Source: Epiperipatus broadwayi
Taxonomy: Eukaryota > Onychophora > Udeonychophora > Euonychophora > Peripatidae
DNA length: 64,000 bases
Assembly (NCBI GenBank): GCA_028023455.1
Contig: JAQFVV010013344.1
Location: forward strand, 86,282 to 150,281
Direction of reading: 5' to 3'
The stretch's first letter is position 1. Every line of letters begins with the position of its first letter. The notes below the pieces were generated by a model, which was given only the letters and a program-made list of their open reading frames with translations, ran no database searches and had not been told where the DNA came from. Shown one piece after another: positions 12,755-25,141 of the stretch. The position numbers and the translations under genes are program-made.

Positions 12755-14085
12755 TCAATAGGGGAGATGCTAATCTCTTATTTATGGCAAATCGATCTTT
12801 AACTTTCATCCAAGTCTCTTTAATCTTTCATTTTCTGTCTTCTCTTTTGATACATGTGACTTCAGCTTTCATCAGATTGAATTTATGTCCCTGCTGTTGT
12901 TCATGATCCATAAATGTAGAGGGATATTTGGGGCTTTCCATGGCTCTGTTATACAAATATTTGTGCTGGGCCAATCTTGCTGATGGATTGATCCTCAACT
13001 CCCTATAATATGTGGCTTTGCAATTGTTTTGATTGCATTAAATTTTATGGATGATCTGGTTGGCTGATTCTGTGGGTAGTTTATTTTTAGAATTATTGAG
13101 TAGATTGTTTAATGAAGGGGAAGAAGAACAAAAACTTACATTTTATTTTTCAGAACATATTCCTTTTAGTTTTTGAGATACTTTTGGGATATATGGAAGG
13201 CTTATGCATTTTTTATCCTCTCTGTTTTGAGATTGTACAGGTTTATTTAGTTTTTTTTATTATAGAAACTGCCGATTGAATAATTTTGTTTATATTATAT
13301 CACAAATTTTGTAAATCTGTAATATATACCTCAGTGTTGTTTTTTCTGTCTGTTTTAAGTTTGCATAGTTTTAAATTCCTATATAGAAATCCTTTGAGAC
13401 CAGCGTATTTGTGAGTCATGAGTGTTAATGATTTGGGATGAATCACTCCTCTTATGTTTAATGGTTTCAATATTTTATAGTTCAAGGTGTGAAGTTGTCA
13501 GAAATTTAATACTCTGCTTTTTGGCTTCTTTTTCAATAGATCAACTTAAAGAGGACATCTGTTCTAATTTTTGATGAAATTTTGTAATTTGTGTTTCCTG
13601 TACAGATTAAAGTATCATCCACATGTGTAAAATATAATATGTTAGATGTCAGATTTAGGAATTTCGGAATGACCACATCTTCAATCTTTGGTAGATGTAA
13701 ACAACATATAATAACACTGGAAGCCCATTGGCCGTTTATTTTTCATTCTGCGGTATTTCTCAGTTGTTACAGTAATAATATCTTCATTGATTCATTTCAA
13801 TGCATCCATTATACAGTCTTTTTTATGTGTATTATAATTAATGTTTTGTAACAATTTGCAAATTATTTCTATGGATCTTGGCAATGGGTCTGAGTCATAG
13901 AATTCTTTCACGTTTAAAGATGCCATTTTGTTGTTAGTATCTATTTTCAATTCTTTTATTTTATATGAGCATTTTCTGATGTTTCTTCCAAAACCCAAGT
14001 CTTCGGTTAACCAGGTGGAAATAATTTTAGCTGCTTTATAAAAGTAAGGCTCTCCAAAAGTCTTAAATTAGAGGAAATGTTTGTT
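12755..14085 (-). mobile_element. Penelope-like element (RT plus GIY-YIG endonuclease), decayed
   Basis: On the minus strand the pieces appear in PLE order. First is the RT segment at about 13790-14085 (ISTWLTEDLG, then KMASLNVKEFYDSDPL, the position of the family's S-F/L-D-V-x-S-L-F motif). Next is the catalytic VDDTLIC near 13598-13624. A thumb-like stretch follows at 13300-13490. Last is a GIY-YIG-type segment at about 12800-13030 (CKATYYRELR, RLAQHKYLYN, GHKFNLMKAEV). Only part of the RT is present, so the copy is 5'-truncated. Frameshifts separate the blocks and a stop interrupts the endonuclease end, so it cannot be active. It differs in sequence from the PLE pair at 44297-45795, so a second PLE lineage is present. 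Confidence 0.8.
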
Positions 14086-14590
14086 TTTATACCATATAAA
14101 GATTCTGTATCAATTTTAAAGAAAAAAATTATTTTAAATTTTCATATTATTAAAATATTTAATGAACAGGGAACTTCTTCTAAATGAAATAACTTGGTTG
14201 TCAAACTGCATACTAAACAGTTATTAATATGTTTTTCCATTGTCTTTCAGCCATAGTAATTTTCTTTTCTAAAAATATGAGAAAGTGTGTGTTTGTAGTA
14301 AATCAAGAGCAAATTTCAGCACTCTCTAATTTAAATGTAAATTTTAATATTATTATCTAACATTATGTGTATAAAAAACTGTCACTAAATTTATGAAAAT
14401 TATTGTTTATTTATATTTTATTATAGTATCAGGAACATTAAAATGCAGAAAATATTTGTAATTGGAGATGAGAGATGTACTAAGGAATTTATGTACTTAT
14501 TTGATCTAGAAAAACTCATTAGTTAAAAAAAGATCAGGAACTGGGGACTCTGAATTAATGGTATTCTAAGTTCCATTTTTTCCACCATAT
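14086..14590. other. Non-coding DNA
   Basis: I see nothing recognisable here. Confidence 0.6.
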
Positions 14591-14599
14591 AAAGCTTTA

Positions 14600-16120
14600 T
14601 TCCAAATAAGAATTTAATAAGAGGTGGAGCATGTCAAAGTATGTATGTGTGCCTAAGTCATAAGAGGGTTGGGGGGGGTGTTAGTCTTATAAAGAGCAGA
14701 TGATTACGTTGATATACTGAAGTGAGATAATATAGTTCTTAGGCCTTCTGCTATGATGTATGAGCACAAAATTAAGTGAAGTAAGTACATATTCAGAGTA
14801 TCATTTTCTATTTACAGGGGTGATGATGGGGGGGGGGGGTTACAACTTTGAAAGGGACAAAACATAATGTGGCTATAATAAAGTATGATGATGTAAATCC
14901 CAAGTCTTATGTTATGTTGCATGCATGTGACCAAGTCTTATGCTATGTTGCATGCATGTGAAGTGTGTGAGCATTAAACCTGTATACCAAGATTAATATA
15001 TATTGATGCAATACAAATATTAATGCATATTTTATAGATATATATTAGAGTTCTGGATTACAAGCATAGATTATGCTGGAAATTTATGCTGTATTATGAT
15101 TCATGATCTGGATAGAGTTGATGTGTTGTGTGTTTGTTTTTTGTATTTGATATATAGTATTTCTGGCTTCAAAGTGCAACAGAGGTGTTGGGCTGATTGG
15201 TGGCAGATTCTTTTTAGTTTGCTTGTGATTTGTTTTGTTATGCTAATTGGTGATTTTGCTGGTTATATGTTTGCTTGTTGTATTAGTATTGACTAAGTGG
15301 CTGCAAAGATATCTGGGTAAGCTATTTCGCTGACCTGAATTTTTACTGGTGATAACTTATTATAGAAGGTAGAGAGGTGTTTTCTTGTTTTTGTTTAAAA
15401 TGAAAGTGCAGTGAGTGCACCAGAGTGCATAAAGGGTGAACGTGGCTGTCAAAGCTGTGGGAATTAAGATTCCATGAAATGCATTGATAAAGTGTTGGAT
15501 TGATGTTTTGGGCTGCTTATATGTACCGTACATAATTTTGTGTATCTGCTATAGTGTTTGGTGCAATTCATGATCATCAGCATGGTTTGTGTCAAGTACA
15601 TTGGTGGTTATGATCACAGGTAAAATTCATCTGGCTGAAGCTGCCCATAGAGTCTCTTTCCTCCATTTTGGCCCTCTTTAACTGTTGGGATTTTTGGGGG
15701 GCAACCTGGATGTTGATTCTTAGATGGGAGGCATTGAGAGATTGCATGTGTAATGTGTGATGTGGTTTTGTTGATTATTACTTATGGATGTGCAGGTTAG
15801 TATGCTGGTTTGCATTACTTCACTGTTAGGATCTGATTGTGGTGCATTGTTGTTTATATTGGTTGTGAGGGTTTGTGCAAGTGATCTAGAGCCACTTGGG
15901 CAGAGCTGATAGTATTTGCAGTTTTATCTTTCTTCCTCTTTATTGAGAGGCCAACTATTATATGTGTCTTGGTCTGTGGTACAGGTGTCAGGATTTTTGG
16001 ATTGTGAATGTGTACTAGCTTTTAGTTATTTATCTTGATAGTAGCTTAAATGGCATGTATACATAGTCTGATCTTGTTGGTTTTGTATGAGTCATCTTAG
16101 TTATATATTAACTGTGCTAG
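14600..16120. other. G+T-skewed segment of unknown nature
   Basis: The + strand is noticeably richer in G and T than in C and A for about 1.5 kb and is less A+T-rich than its flanks. It includes a 12-G run (14828-14839) and a 31-bp tandem duplication (14900-14961, core AAGTCTTATG.TATGTTGC). The frame at 15096-15296 gives a cysteine-rich hydrophobic translation that reflects this composition and is not convincing as a gene. It could be an old transposon or a transcribed non-coding region; the sequence alone does not decide. Confidence 0.4.
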
Positions 16121-17890
16121 GATTGCATATACTAAGAAAACATTGCATGAATGTTATGAAGTTTTTTGATGATTTGGAATGCTTGAAAAAAAATATAAAA
16201 ATTAACCATGTTTACCTATATCCCACCTAGTGCTTGTCCTTTATGCAAGAGGTCACAATAGTGAACATCATCAATTTGTACCCTCTAACTATCATAAAAA
16301 AATTTGACAGCCATTTTGTAAGACTGATTCCATCATAAGATCTAAAAAAAAATAGCAGCTTTCATACTGAAACTGTACAGTACAGAGTTTATTCATAATA
16401 TACAATACAGTACACAATATTAGGACTGTGTAGTATTTTGATTATAAACTTTAATTAATGAATGTACAATGCAGTATTTTATTTAATTTTTCATTGTTAA
16501 TGATTACAAAGCCCCCCCAAAATGTTTTATTCACTATAATAAATAATCACTATCATATTTTAATGCCATACAACAATCAAATACATTATTATTGTATAAA
16601 ATTGAAAATGTGTGCATTAGTTTAATAATTGTACACTGTATTTATTCACTTTTCTCACAGCAACAATAATAATCATCATATTGTAATTTAGTTATCATTA
16701 TTGATATTTTGAAAACCAAAAAAATTTCATAATAATAAACTTTGAATTATCAAAAATAACTAAATCTAAATTTAAAATAACAAATAATTTCATAATAATG
16801 AATTTTGTATAATGAAAAGTTACTAAATCTAAATTAAAAATAACAATCTATTTGCTCTGTTTTAAAATATCTGTAAGTTTTATTCAGCATAAAACTGTTA
16901 GTGTAAATGTAGTTTTAGTTTTTAAAAATGTATGCAAAATTGCACACAAACAAACTGAAAAAAATTCATGTCTTTAATATTTATTTTAATAATTTCACTG
17001 CACTAATCGAACATTTTTAAAATCATTTCAAAGAACATATTTACCACACTTAATAAAATGTGACATCTTGTGGCAAAAAAAAAAAATGTCACAGCTAATG
17101 TATATAAAATGCATATAAAGTGATTTTTATTTAGATCTGTCTAGTAATATTGTAAAAAAAAAAAAAAGCCTTAAATATTGATTACAATATACAACATAGA
17201 ATGCATTAGATACTTTTTTTTTTAATAAGTCAGAATTTTTTTAAAAAATATTAATGATAAGTAACAAGTCTTTATGATCAATTAAATAAGTTGTTACTAA
17301 ACATTTTTTTAAAATTCTAAATAGTTTTATGTAATTAATATAATATTGTAATATAAATTTGAAAAAAAAATAAAACTTCAGTATGGATTGTGTGTGGAAG
17401 AACACACAAAATTGTTAACTGCTAGTTTACTTTCAATTTCTCATCCATTTTGCTGTACTTTTGAACAGTTAAAGGATGCGTTGTTTTTTCTAGCAATTTT
17501 ATTTAAAAGTTTAATTCTATACATTTTCAATTAGAATCATAGTTGCCATAAAAAAATCTCTTAATTTGGAAGCAGTAATGGATACTAAAAAGTCGACTGG
17601 AAAGAGAAGGAAATTGTGATATCTGTTCTTTTATGGGTTTATTTATGTTTATTATCTTCACTATTTTAAAAAACAAAGACAAAATAGAACAAAGTGCTTA
17701 AACCATTGTAGATGTATCCAAACTTTCCTAAATCATGAAATTATGGCATCTCATTTTTAAAAAAATACAAGAAGCACATCAACCTTCCATTCTAAACTTT
17801 TTTTCAAGTTCCTCAGTTACCATCTGATGCACCCCTTAAAAAAAACAAGATCATCAATGGATTTAGAAGACAAAATGGACCTAGAATAAG
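16121..17890. other. A+T-rich DNA with a 63-bp tandem duplication
   Basis: The motif TTTCATAATAAT...ACTAAATCTAAATT...AAAATAACAA occurs at 16725-16787 and again at 16788-16850. Nothing else is recognisable. Confidence 0.5.
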
Positions 17891-17894
17891 TGAA

Positions 17895-18070
17895 ACAATT
17901 GGAGAGATCAGGCAGATTTGAACCAACCCTCATAGATAATTATATGAAATTTCTGCTGATTGTTGCCTTTGACAGAATAGCTTAGTTGGTTTACTGTTGC
18001 CTTAAAATTTAATATTTCAAGAATCTAAAGGTGTAATCTCAACTCCTATGCTAATATTGACACTGGTCAG
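17895..18070 (+). mobile_element. tRNA-derived SINE copy
   Basis: This is the second copy of the SINE at 2096-2290, in the opposite orientation. Shared blocks include CTCATAGATAA.TATATGAAATTTCT and CTGATTGTTG.CTTTG.CAG. The A box reads ATAGCTTAGTTGGTTTAC (near 17981-17998). The B-box region is degraded. It ends about 100 bp before the RTE copy. Confidence 0.65.
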
Positions 18071-18189
18071 GCCAGAAACATGTGAAAAAAGAGTGAAGAA
18101 TAACAGTCAAAATGTTGTGTAATTACTAACTTGTGTTGTCTATTTGTATGTTATTACTAATAAGAATTTATGAAAAAAAGAAGGATATG

Positions 18190-20033
18190 AAAATATACGT
18201 AAATGACACATTAAAAAGGATTAAAGATCTCAAATTTTGTAAAATGGTGCGGAAAAGAGTTGAAAATGATATAAGAAAGTATAACTGTAAACTAGCAAGG
18301 GAAGCTGTAGCAGAAAATAAGTCTCAGGAGTGTAAAACAACATTTTGGTATTGGCAGGAAATTTATATCTGCAATAAGAAAAAAAGATGGAATTATTACC
18401 TAAAAGAGAGATGATATCATGAAATGGGTAGAAGACTTCTATCAAGAATTATATATTAAAAAAGAACAAGTACCTCCTATATCTATTATATCTTCCGAAT
18501 TGCCCAGAATTTTAAGTGGAGAAGTGAGACATGCAATTAAATTTATGAAGAAAGGAAAAGTTCCTGGTAATGATGGAATTATAATTGCTATATTAAAAGA
18601 AGCAGGTGAAGAAATAGAAAAAAAATTAGCAAAGTTATATACCAAATGTCTAAATGATAGAGATCTGGTTTGGTCTAAATGATAAAGATCTACCAGATGA
18701 TTGGAAGAATGCAGTATTAATATTAATATTTAAAAAATATGACAAAGAAGATATTAGAAATTACAGACCTATCAGCCTTTTATCAGTTTTATACAAATTT
18801 TTTACCAAGATAATTACAATTTGTTTACAGAGAACATTGGATTTCTACCAACTAAAACAATAAGCTGGATTTAAAAGTGGTTTTAATACAGTAGATCATA
18901 TCCAGATATTGAAACATGTTATAGAAAGGACATATGAATATGAGTTGTCATTATACTTTGGATTTGTAGATTATGAAAAGGCATTTGATTCTATAAACAT
19001 TTTTTCAGTGTTTAAAGCATTGGATCATCGAGGTATATAGATCCAGGATATTGTCCTATTTTAAAGAATATTTATAAAAATGCAACAGCAACAATTAGAT
19101 TACAAAATACTAGGAAAGTCAACATTGAGAAGGGTGTAAGACAGAGTGACTCCATATCTCCAAAACTTTTTACAGCAGTGCTGCAAGAAGTATTTTGTGG
19201 AATAAAATGGGAAGCTAAAGGAATGAAAGTAAATTGAGATTATTTAAATCATTTAGATTTTGCAGATGATGTAGTTGTTTTTTTCAAATAATGCATTAGA
19301 GCTGCAGGAAATGTTGCAGGAGTTATCAAATGAAAGTAGGACTAAAGATAAATGTTAAAAAGACTAAAGTAATGTTCTATGGATTTTCTCAAAATATGAA
19401 AATAAAGATTGATTATGATAAGTTAGAAGAAGTTAACAGCTACAAATACCTTGGTCAGACTATTAATACAGATGAAAACATAATGGATGAAATTAATCAT
19501 AGAATTAAACTTGTTTGGAGTGCTTTTGGTAGAAATAACTTGATACTAAAAGGAAATATGCCTATGCGTTTGAAAAGGAAGGTTTTTAACAAGTGTGTTT
19601 TACCAGTTCTTACTTATGGATCTGATACTTGGACACTTAATAGAAGAGCAATACAGAGACTTTCACACCACTCAAAAAAGTATGAAGAGGTGCATGTTAA
19701 GAGTAACAAGAAGAGATTGAAAATGCAATATATGGGTAAGAGAACAAACAGGTGTTACTGACCTCGTTGAAAAAGTTAAAAGTCTTAGGTGGAGTTGATC
19801 TGAACATATTGCTAGAAGAGATGATAATAGATGGACAATTGAAATCTTAAACTGGATTCCAAGAGATTGTAAAAGACCCAGAAAGAGATCACATGTGAGA
19901 TGGATGGCTGAAATAAGAAATTGTGCAGGAGTGATATAGAGAAGAGAAGCTAAAGATCGGAAAAGATGGATTGAACTTGGAGAGACCTTTATCCTGCAGT
20001 GGATTGATAATCATTGTTGATGATGATGATGAC
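18190..20033 (+). mobile_element. RTE-like retrotransposon, 5'-truncated copy containing most of the RT
   Basis: Reverse-transcriptase blocks appear in order across shifted frames: KVPGNDGI (18558), NYRPISLLSVLYKF (18757), GFVDYEKAFDS (18961), GVRQSDSISPKLF (19134) and HLDFADDVVVF (19250). The C-terminal region follows from 19330 (YDKLEEVNSYKY, LTYGSDTWTL). This layout and the closing motif resemble RTE-clade elements. The start is uncertain; homology to the copy at 7995-10847 is clear from about 18230. At least five frameshifts or stops break the frame, for example after 18682, at 19235 (TGA in the VN-DY segment) and after 19761. The 3' end is ATTGATAAT followed by (TGA)n ending near 20033. 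The catalytic FADD is retained here, unlike in the copy at 43101-44294. Confidence 0.87.
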
Positions 20034-20189
20034 AAATAAGTTGTGTGTGTTTGAAAAGTTTAAATAAAGTTTGAATGTTTTTAGACATTTAACATTTAAT
20101 GATAGATGATGGGAAATGGTCCAGCAAATCATCACATCTAATATATCATTATCACAAACCTTCAGCCAAATAAAGGTTTACATATTTAT

Positions 20190-20600
20190 CTGAGATACAA
20201 GCATAATTCATATAATTGGAATTTAAATATAGTTCTAGGAGATTTGAACACAGACTTCAAGTTCCCTTTAGCTATTTACTCTATCTTATACAATTGATAC
20301 ACATGACCACACAGATGTAAAAAAAGATAAATGATCTTCATATTTCATGCTGAACTAGCTCTCATCAATTAATCCAGATCATTATCTCTCACATATATAT
20401 AATCAGTGCTCAGTTTATATTTAGATAGCAAATCTTAAAATTTTAATGAACAGGCTTCAATCTACTTCACCCTGCAACACTTCATCCATCCATACAATTG
20501 AAAATTTGATGGTGGAATGCCCATATTCCTTGTTAATACCAATATTATTGTCATTCCCATGTTGACTTTAAGTCACTCTGATGTATAGATCTTATCCATT
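20190..20600 (-). repeat. Dispersed hairpin-forming repeat, minus-oriented copy
   Basis: This is the reverse complement of the repeat at 20720-21110 and 47280-47634. Landmarks are GATTTGAACACAGACTTCAAG (near 20240), CATGCTGAAC.AGC..TCATCAATT (near 20348) and GACTTTAAGTCACTCTGATGTATAG (near 20567). Together with the next copy it forms an inverted pair. Confidence 0.7.
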
Positions 20601-20719
20601 TAAATACTCAGAAGAAGAATGGGCAGGATACAAGCTGAATCTGTAATATTTGAAATACAGGCATAATTCATATAATTGGAGTTTAAATGTAATTCTAGGG
20701 AATTTAAGTGAACAAGGTC

Positions 20720-21110
20720 CTATACATCAGGGGTCAAAGTGACTTAAAGTCAACATCGTCATGATAATAATATTGGCATCAACAGGGGATTTTGGTGTTC
20801 CATCATCAGATTTTTATTGGTTTGGATGGCTGAAGAGTTGGGAGCGTGGACTAGATTAAAGTCTCTCTATTAAAGTTTGAAGAATTGTTATCTTAATATA
20901 AACTGAGCATTGATTATATAAATATATGGGTGTGTGTGGAGGGGGGAGATGATGATCTGGACCAAACCATGAATGCCTGTTCAGCATGAAATAACTGTAT
21001 TGGAGATCATTTATCTTTTTCACATATGCATGGTCATGTGTATAGGTTATATGAGATAGGGTGGATAGCTGAAAGGAGCTTGAAAGTCTGTGTTCAAATC
21101 CCTTAGTATA
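20720..21110 (+). repeat. Dispersed hairpin-forming repeat with tRNA-like end
   Basis: This matches 47280-47634. The 3' part carries a B-box-like GTTCAAATCCC (near 21095) preceded by an A-box-like TGGATAGCTGAAAGG (near 21062), so it may be a Pol III-derived SINE. Flanking sequence 'GCATAATTCATATAATTGGA' occurs before both this copy (20661) and the inverted one (20209), suggesting that a larger unit was duplicated. Confidence 0.65.
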
Positions 21111-23140
21111 CATATGTATGTAACTTATTCTTAGAAATTCTTGATTAGCATATTAACTGATGGTAAATGAGGTCACCAAAGTAATATATATACAATGTAA
21201 CGAAAATTCACTACAATTTAGTTTTAAAAAATATCTATTTATTGTACAATCAGAATGAAACGCTAGTTGCAAATCAATTGAGATTTTTTTTTGTTTACTT
21301 TCATCAGGTAAGAACTGATCCAGAAACGTTCCATTCTTCACTCAATCTTTTGTATTACTTAAACTATTTAAAGCAGTTTACAAACGCATTCAACTTATGT
21401 TCTTTTCATTTTCAATTTGTAGCATCTCACACTTTTATTTCATATAAAATCTCTTAAAATTAAGATTTATTTATAAATTATTTATCTGTAAGAATTTCAT
21501 CTTGCCACTTTTTTTTAAAAAAAAAATCTTATTATTAAATTATAATTTTCATAATTAATAATAGTATAGTATTAATATATTTTATAAAGAAAAAATTAAT
21601 AACTATTAAAAAGCAGAATAATTATCTGTTATAAACCCAAACTCATTTGTATACAAAGAAATTCTAATACCATTACTTATTTATTCCTGTAATATATATA
21701 TATATCTAATGATTCACCTTCACACAAAATACCTTGCAATGATAATTTATCAATGTCTTTTTTAAATTTTATCTGTAAACCGTTACCGGATTGGAAGATT
21801 CAGTTGAAAAAAACTTATCACTTTTTCTCAAGTGATATTTTATCAGAATACTTAGCAACTTTTATTAAAACTGATAATTTTTTTTTTTTAAAAGGTGGAG
21901 TAAATAAAATGCAATCATTAGAAATGAATTTAGTATAGATGAAAGAAAGAAAAAAAGAATTATTTCCGAATAATCACAATTTTTTGATATAGCCTTGAGT
22001 GTGGAATAAAATTATATTAAATATTTTTCTTACTAATATAGAAATAGTTTGAATTCTTGACTATTTTTTTTAAATGAAATATTAAGACATATATGTACAC
22101 GGTTATCACATTAAGAATAAAACTAAACTAGAGAAAATGGGGGGGGGGGGGTGATAATTGGTTGTACCTTTATATACATCTAAAACAAAAAAATATACTT
22201 TTATATTACACTACTAAATTTCAAACATATGGTTGAAGAGGTGGAAAATGTCAGCTGTTGACTCCTACTCCTACGTTGTATTTTGACCCGATCATGAATT
22301 TATTGAAAAGCGTTTGCTAAAAATACAGCATTTATAAAAGTAAATTTTATGCATTGAGGGAGAAAGGCTATATGTAGTTTGGCCCAAATGAATATATCTG
22401 ATTGGATCGAAATAAATTTTAGGGAATAATGTATTTGTTAACGTCTTAATTTGTTTAAAATGCAAGTATGTTCTCAGTTATAATTTAAAGAAAAAATGAT
22501 TGTATTATCTAAATAGAAAGAGGTCAGTGGTTCACAAATTGAACCTGGCATGCCATCTATGTGAAGAGTAATGTAGATATATTTGAGCTTTATTAAATTT
22601 TTAGTCTGCATCTTAGATTAAAAGAAATATAATTTTGAATGTTATTAAAAATTAATAAATAATCATATAGATTTATTGCAAGGTGATTGTTACATTTGCT
22701 AAAAATATGACTATCATAAGTTTGTGTATGGCTGCTTGTTTTCCACCATAAATATTCGATAATTTAATATATAAAAGTAATTTTATAGTACATATGAAAC
22801 ATCATCCTAAATTCTTTGCTGCTTAGAGTTATGATAAATGTCAAAGTATATATAAGCGTTTTAACACGCTGAAGAAGAAGCTGTCAGTAGTAACAAAACA
22901 ATTAAATTAATCTAGGCCTAGTACTTTCGAGGTTTTTCCCTCATATTCATGGCCAAAATAGATTATAAACTATTGCTGTAATATTATTAAATAATAATGT
23001 ATGCAAATGCGTATGTAAATTAATTTGTCCATTTTAGTAACTTTAAATCAAGTACTCACATTTTGATACTATCATCTGAAATATAAATTAAAGCATTTAT
23101 AGTATGGTGGGGTTTTTTTTTTAAAAAAAAAAATGTACTA
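21111..23140. other. A+T-rich non-coding DNA with a 13-G run
   Basis: A 13-G run lies at 22139-22151. The small frames at 21153-21341 (-), 21242-21457 (+) and 21753-21938 (+) show no recognisable protein. Confidence 0.6.
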
Positions 23141-23142
23141 AT

Positions 23143-24832
23143 GTAGAGTGTGCTCTCCACCATTTTGAATTTTAAGGACCACCCCAAAACATCGCTGATA
23201 CATACAAACAATAAATGACATAGAATAATTCACATGTGATCATGATATGAGCATTCATTACAAGATCGCAATTTACATCAAAAATTAAAAGATTATAAGT
23301 GCAAATTTTATATAATTATGCTTGATCAATTCACATTTTTAATAAATACAAAACATAAAAAATGAGAGGACTGAATACATTTCTAAATACCTAAAAGCTT
23401 ATAATTTCTAAAATATAAATTAAAAATACTTTAAGAGAAAAAGTGAATGAAAAAAATAATGGACACAAATATTAATTAAAAAAAATAAAAATTTTAAAAA
23501 GTAAATAAACCATTTACTTGTGCATTTTTGGACAATGCTTTGTAACATCAAAAACATCCTTCCCCTTTTGCTGCATATTTTGGCGTAAAGCGCTATCATA
23601 AACCAAATTTTATGACAGTATATACCCATAACCACATGTTGAATAAATGTAAAATTGATCAAACCAAACTTATAATTCCACATTACTAAAAGCTTATAAC
23701 ACCTAAAATATAAATTTTATTATAATATAGGTCCATAACCACATGTTGAAATAACAAATATTGAATAAATGTAGAAATAATTGCAGAAGCATGTTAATTC
23801 TACAATTAATAATAAATCACATTTTATCTTAACAATAACCAAAAGAATAATTGTAAGATATTAATTTTACAATTCATAAAAAATTAATTAGATTTTTTGT
23901 TTGCTGAAGTGACTACTGTTATGAGCTTCATTTCTCTAATGTCATTATGAAGAAAAAGATGGAGAAAAAGTTAGCATTGTTCACATGTGATCACATGATT
24001 TAAAAATTTCTATAAAAGATGCATTTTGATCCAAAATCTTAGAAGGAAAAGTAACTTCTCTTGAGTAGCCAAATTTTTTCTTAATAATTTTTTGTAAGAG
24101 ACATTTTGTAAGAGTAATTTAATCTCACAACATCCTGCAATATTATTATGGCTTTAAAATTATTTTATTTGTATCAAATTCAAGAACCCATAAGGATCTC
24201 ATGTGATCAAGTGTAAACCCAGTATCAATGTAAGGAAATCAAATGTGAACAACACTTTTTTCCATCTCCATTTTTTCCCCCAACTACATGTAACAAAGAA
24301 AGCATGCAACATCAGAATTTCTTTCTGGTAAGAAAAAATCTGATCAATTGTAAAATTAATATGCTTTATTTCAGCCAATTTCTCCTTCAGTTGCCATATT
24401 TTAGAAATTATAAGCTTTTAGTTTTTTGAAATTATAAGCTTGGTTTGATCAATTTTATGTTTATTCAACATGTAGTTATAGGCATATATTGTAATAAAAT
24501 TTGTATTATAGAAGGTTATAAGTTTTTAGTACTTTGAAATTATAAGTTTAGTTTGATAAATTTTATTTTACCATATGGTTATGGGCCGATATTGTAATAA
24601 AATTCATATTTTAGAAGTTATAAACTTTTAGTATGTCAAAATTATAGGTTTGGTTTGATCGGACCAATTTAGAGTGCGCTCTCCACCATTTTGAATTCTA
24701 AGTACTACCCAAACCATCACTCACACATCCAAGTGACCCCATGTGGATTATTCAATGTCATTTATCACTTGGATTCTTAGTGATGGTTTGGGGCAGTCCT
24801 TAGAATTCAGAATGACAGAAAACACTCTAAAT
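23143..24832. mobile_element. Foldback (long inverted repeat) element with nested inner palindrome
   Basis: The left end (TAGAGTGTGCTCTCCACCAT, then GACCACCCCAAAACATC and AATAAATGACAT) is the reverse complement of the right end at about 24720-24832. Inner blocks also pair. AACCACATGTTGAATAAAT (23631) pairs with the ATTCAACATGTAGTTAT region (24461), and TGTTCACATGTGATCACATG (near 23977) pairs with TGTGAACAACAC (near 24245). The last 165 bp (24668-24832) is by itself a palindrome with arms of about 55 bp. No coding capacity is visible. It is probably a non-autonomous DNA transposon that has undergone internal duplication. Confidence 0.7.
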
Positions 24833-24970
24833 CAGCACTAAATATATAGAGTTACTTTATAATACAATATGATAAAACTTAAACACAGGTGAACACACAT
24901 AAAGAATTTGAAGTAAAATCTCATGAATGTATAAGAGATTAGTGACTATCTGAATATCATACGGTATATA

Positions 24971-25141
24971 TATTGAAGTCTTCAATTGAATTCTAAGAGA
25001 CTAAAAGATTCCAAAGAAGATTGCATATCAGGTAGATAGATACAAGTTTTCTGGAATGTTGTTAAGAAAATAAGCTATGGGTTCAGAGAAATTGTATTAA
25101 ACTTGAAGATACTTTTATTCTGCAATGGGATAATAATGATT
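24971..25141 (+). mobile_element. RTE-like retrotransposon, degenerate 3' fragment
   Basis: This aligns by eye with the last 170 bp of the RTE family (TTGAATTCTAAGAGA, AGAAATTGTATTAAACTTG, TTTTATTCTGCAATGG). The tail is reduced to ATAATAATGATTG. It is too diverged to carry a frame. Confidence 0.6.

Noticed and set aside
15096-15296. Hydrophobic cysteine-rich small protein
   Set aside because: The translation follows from the G+T skew; no start context, splice sites or family support it.
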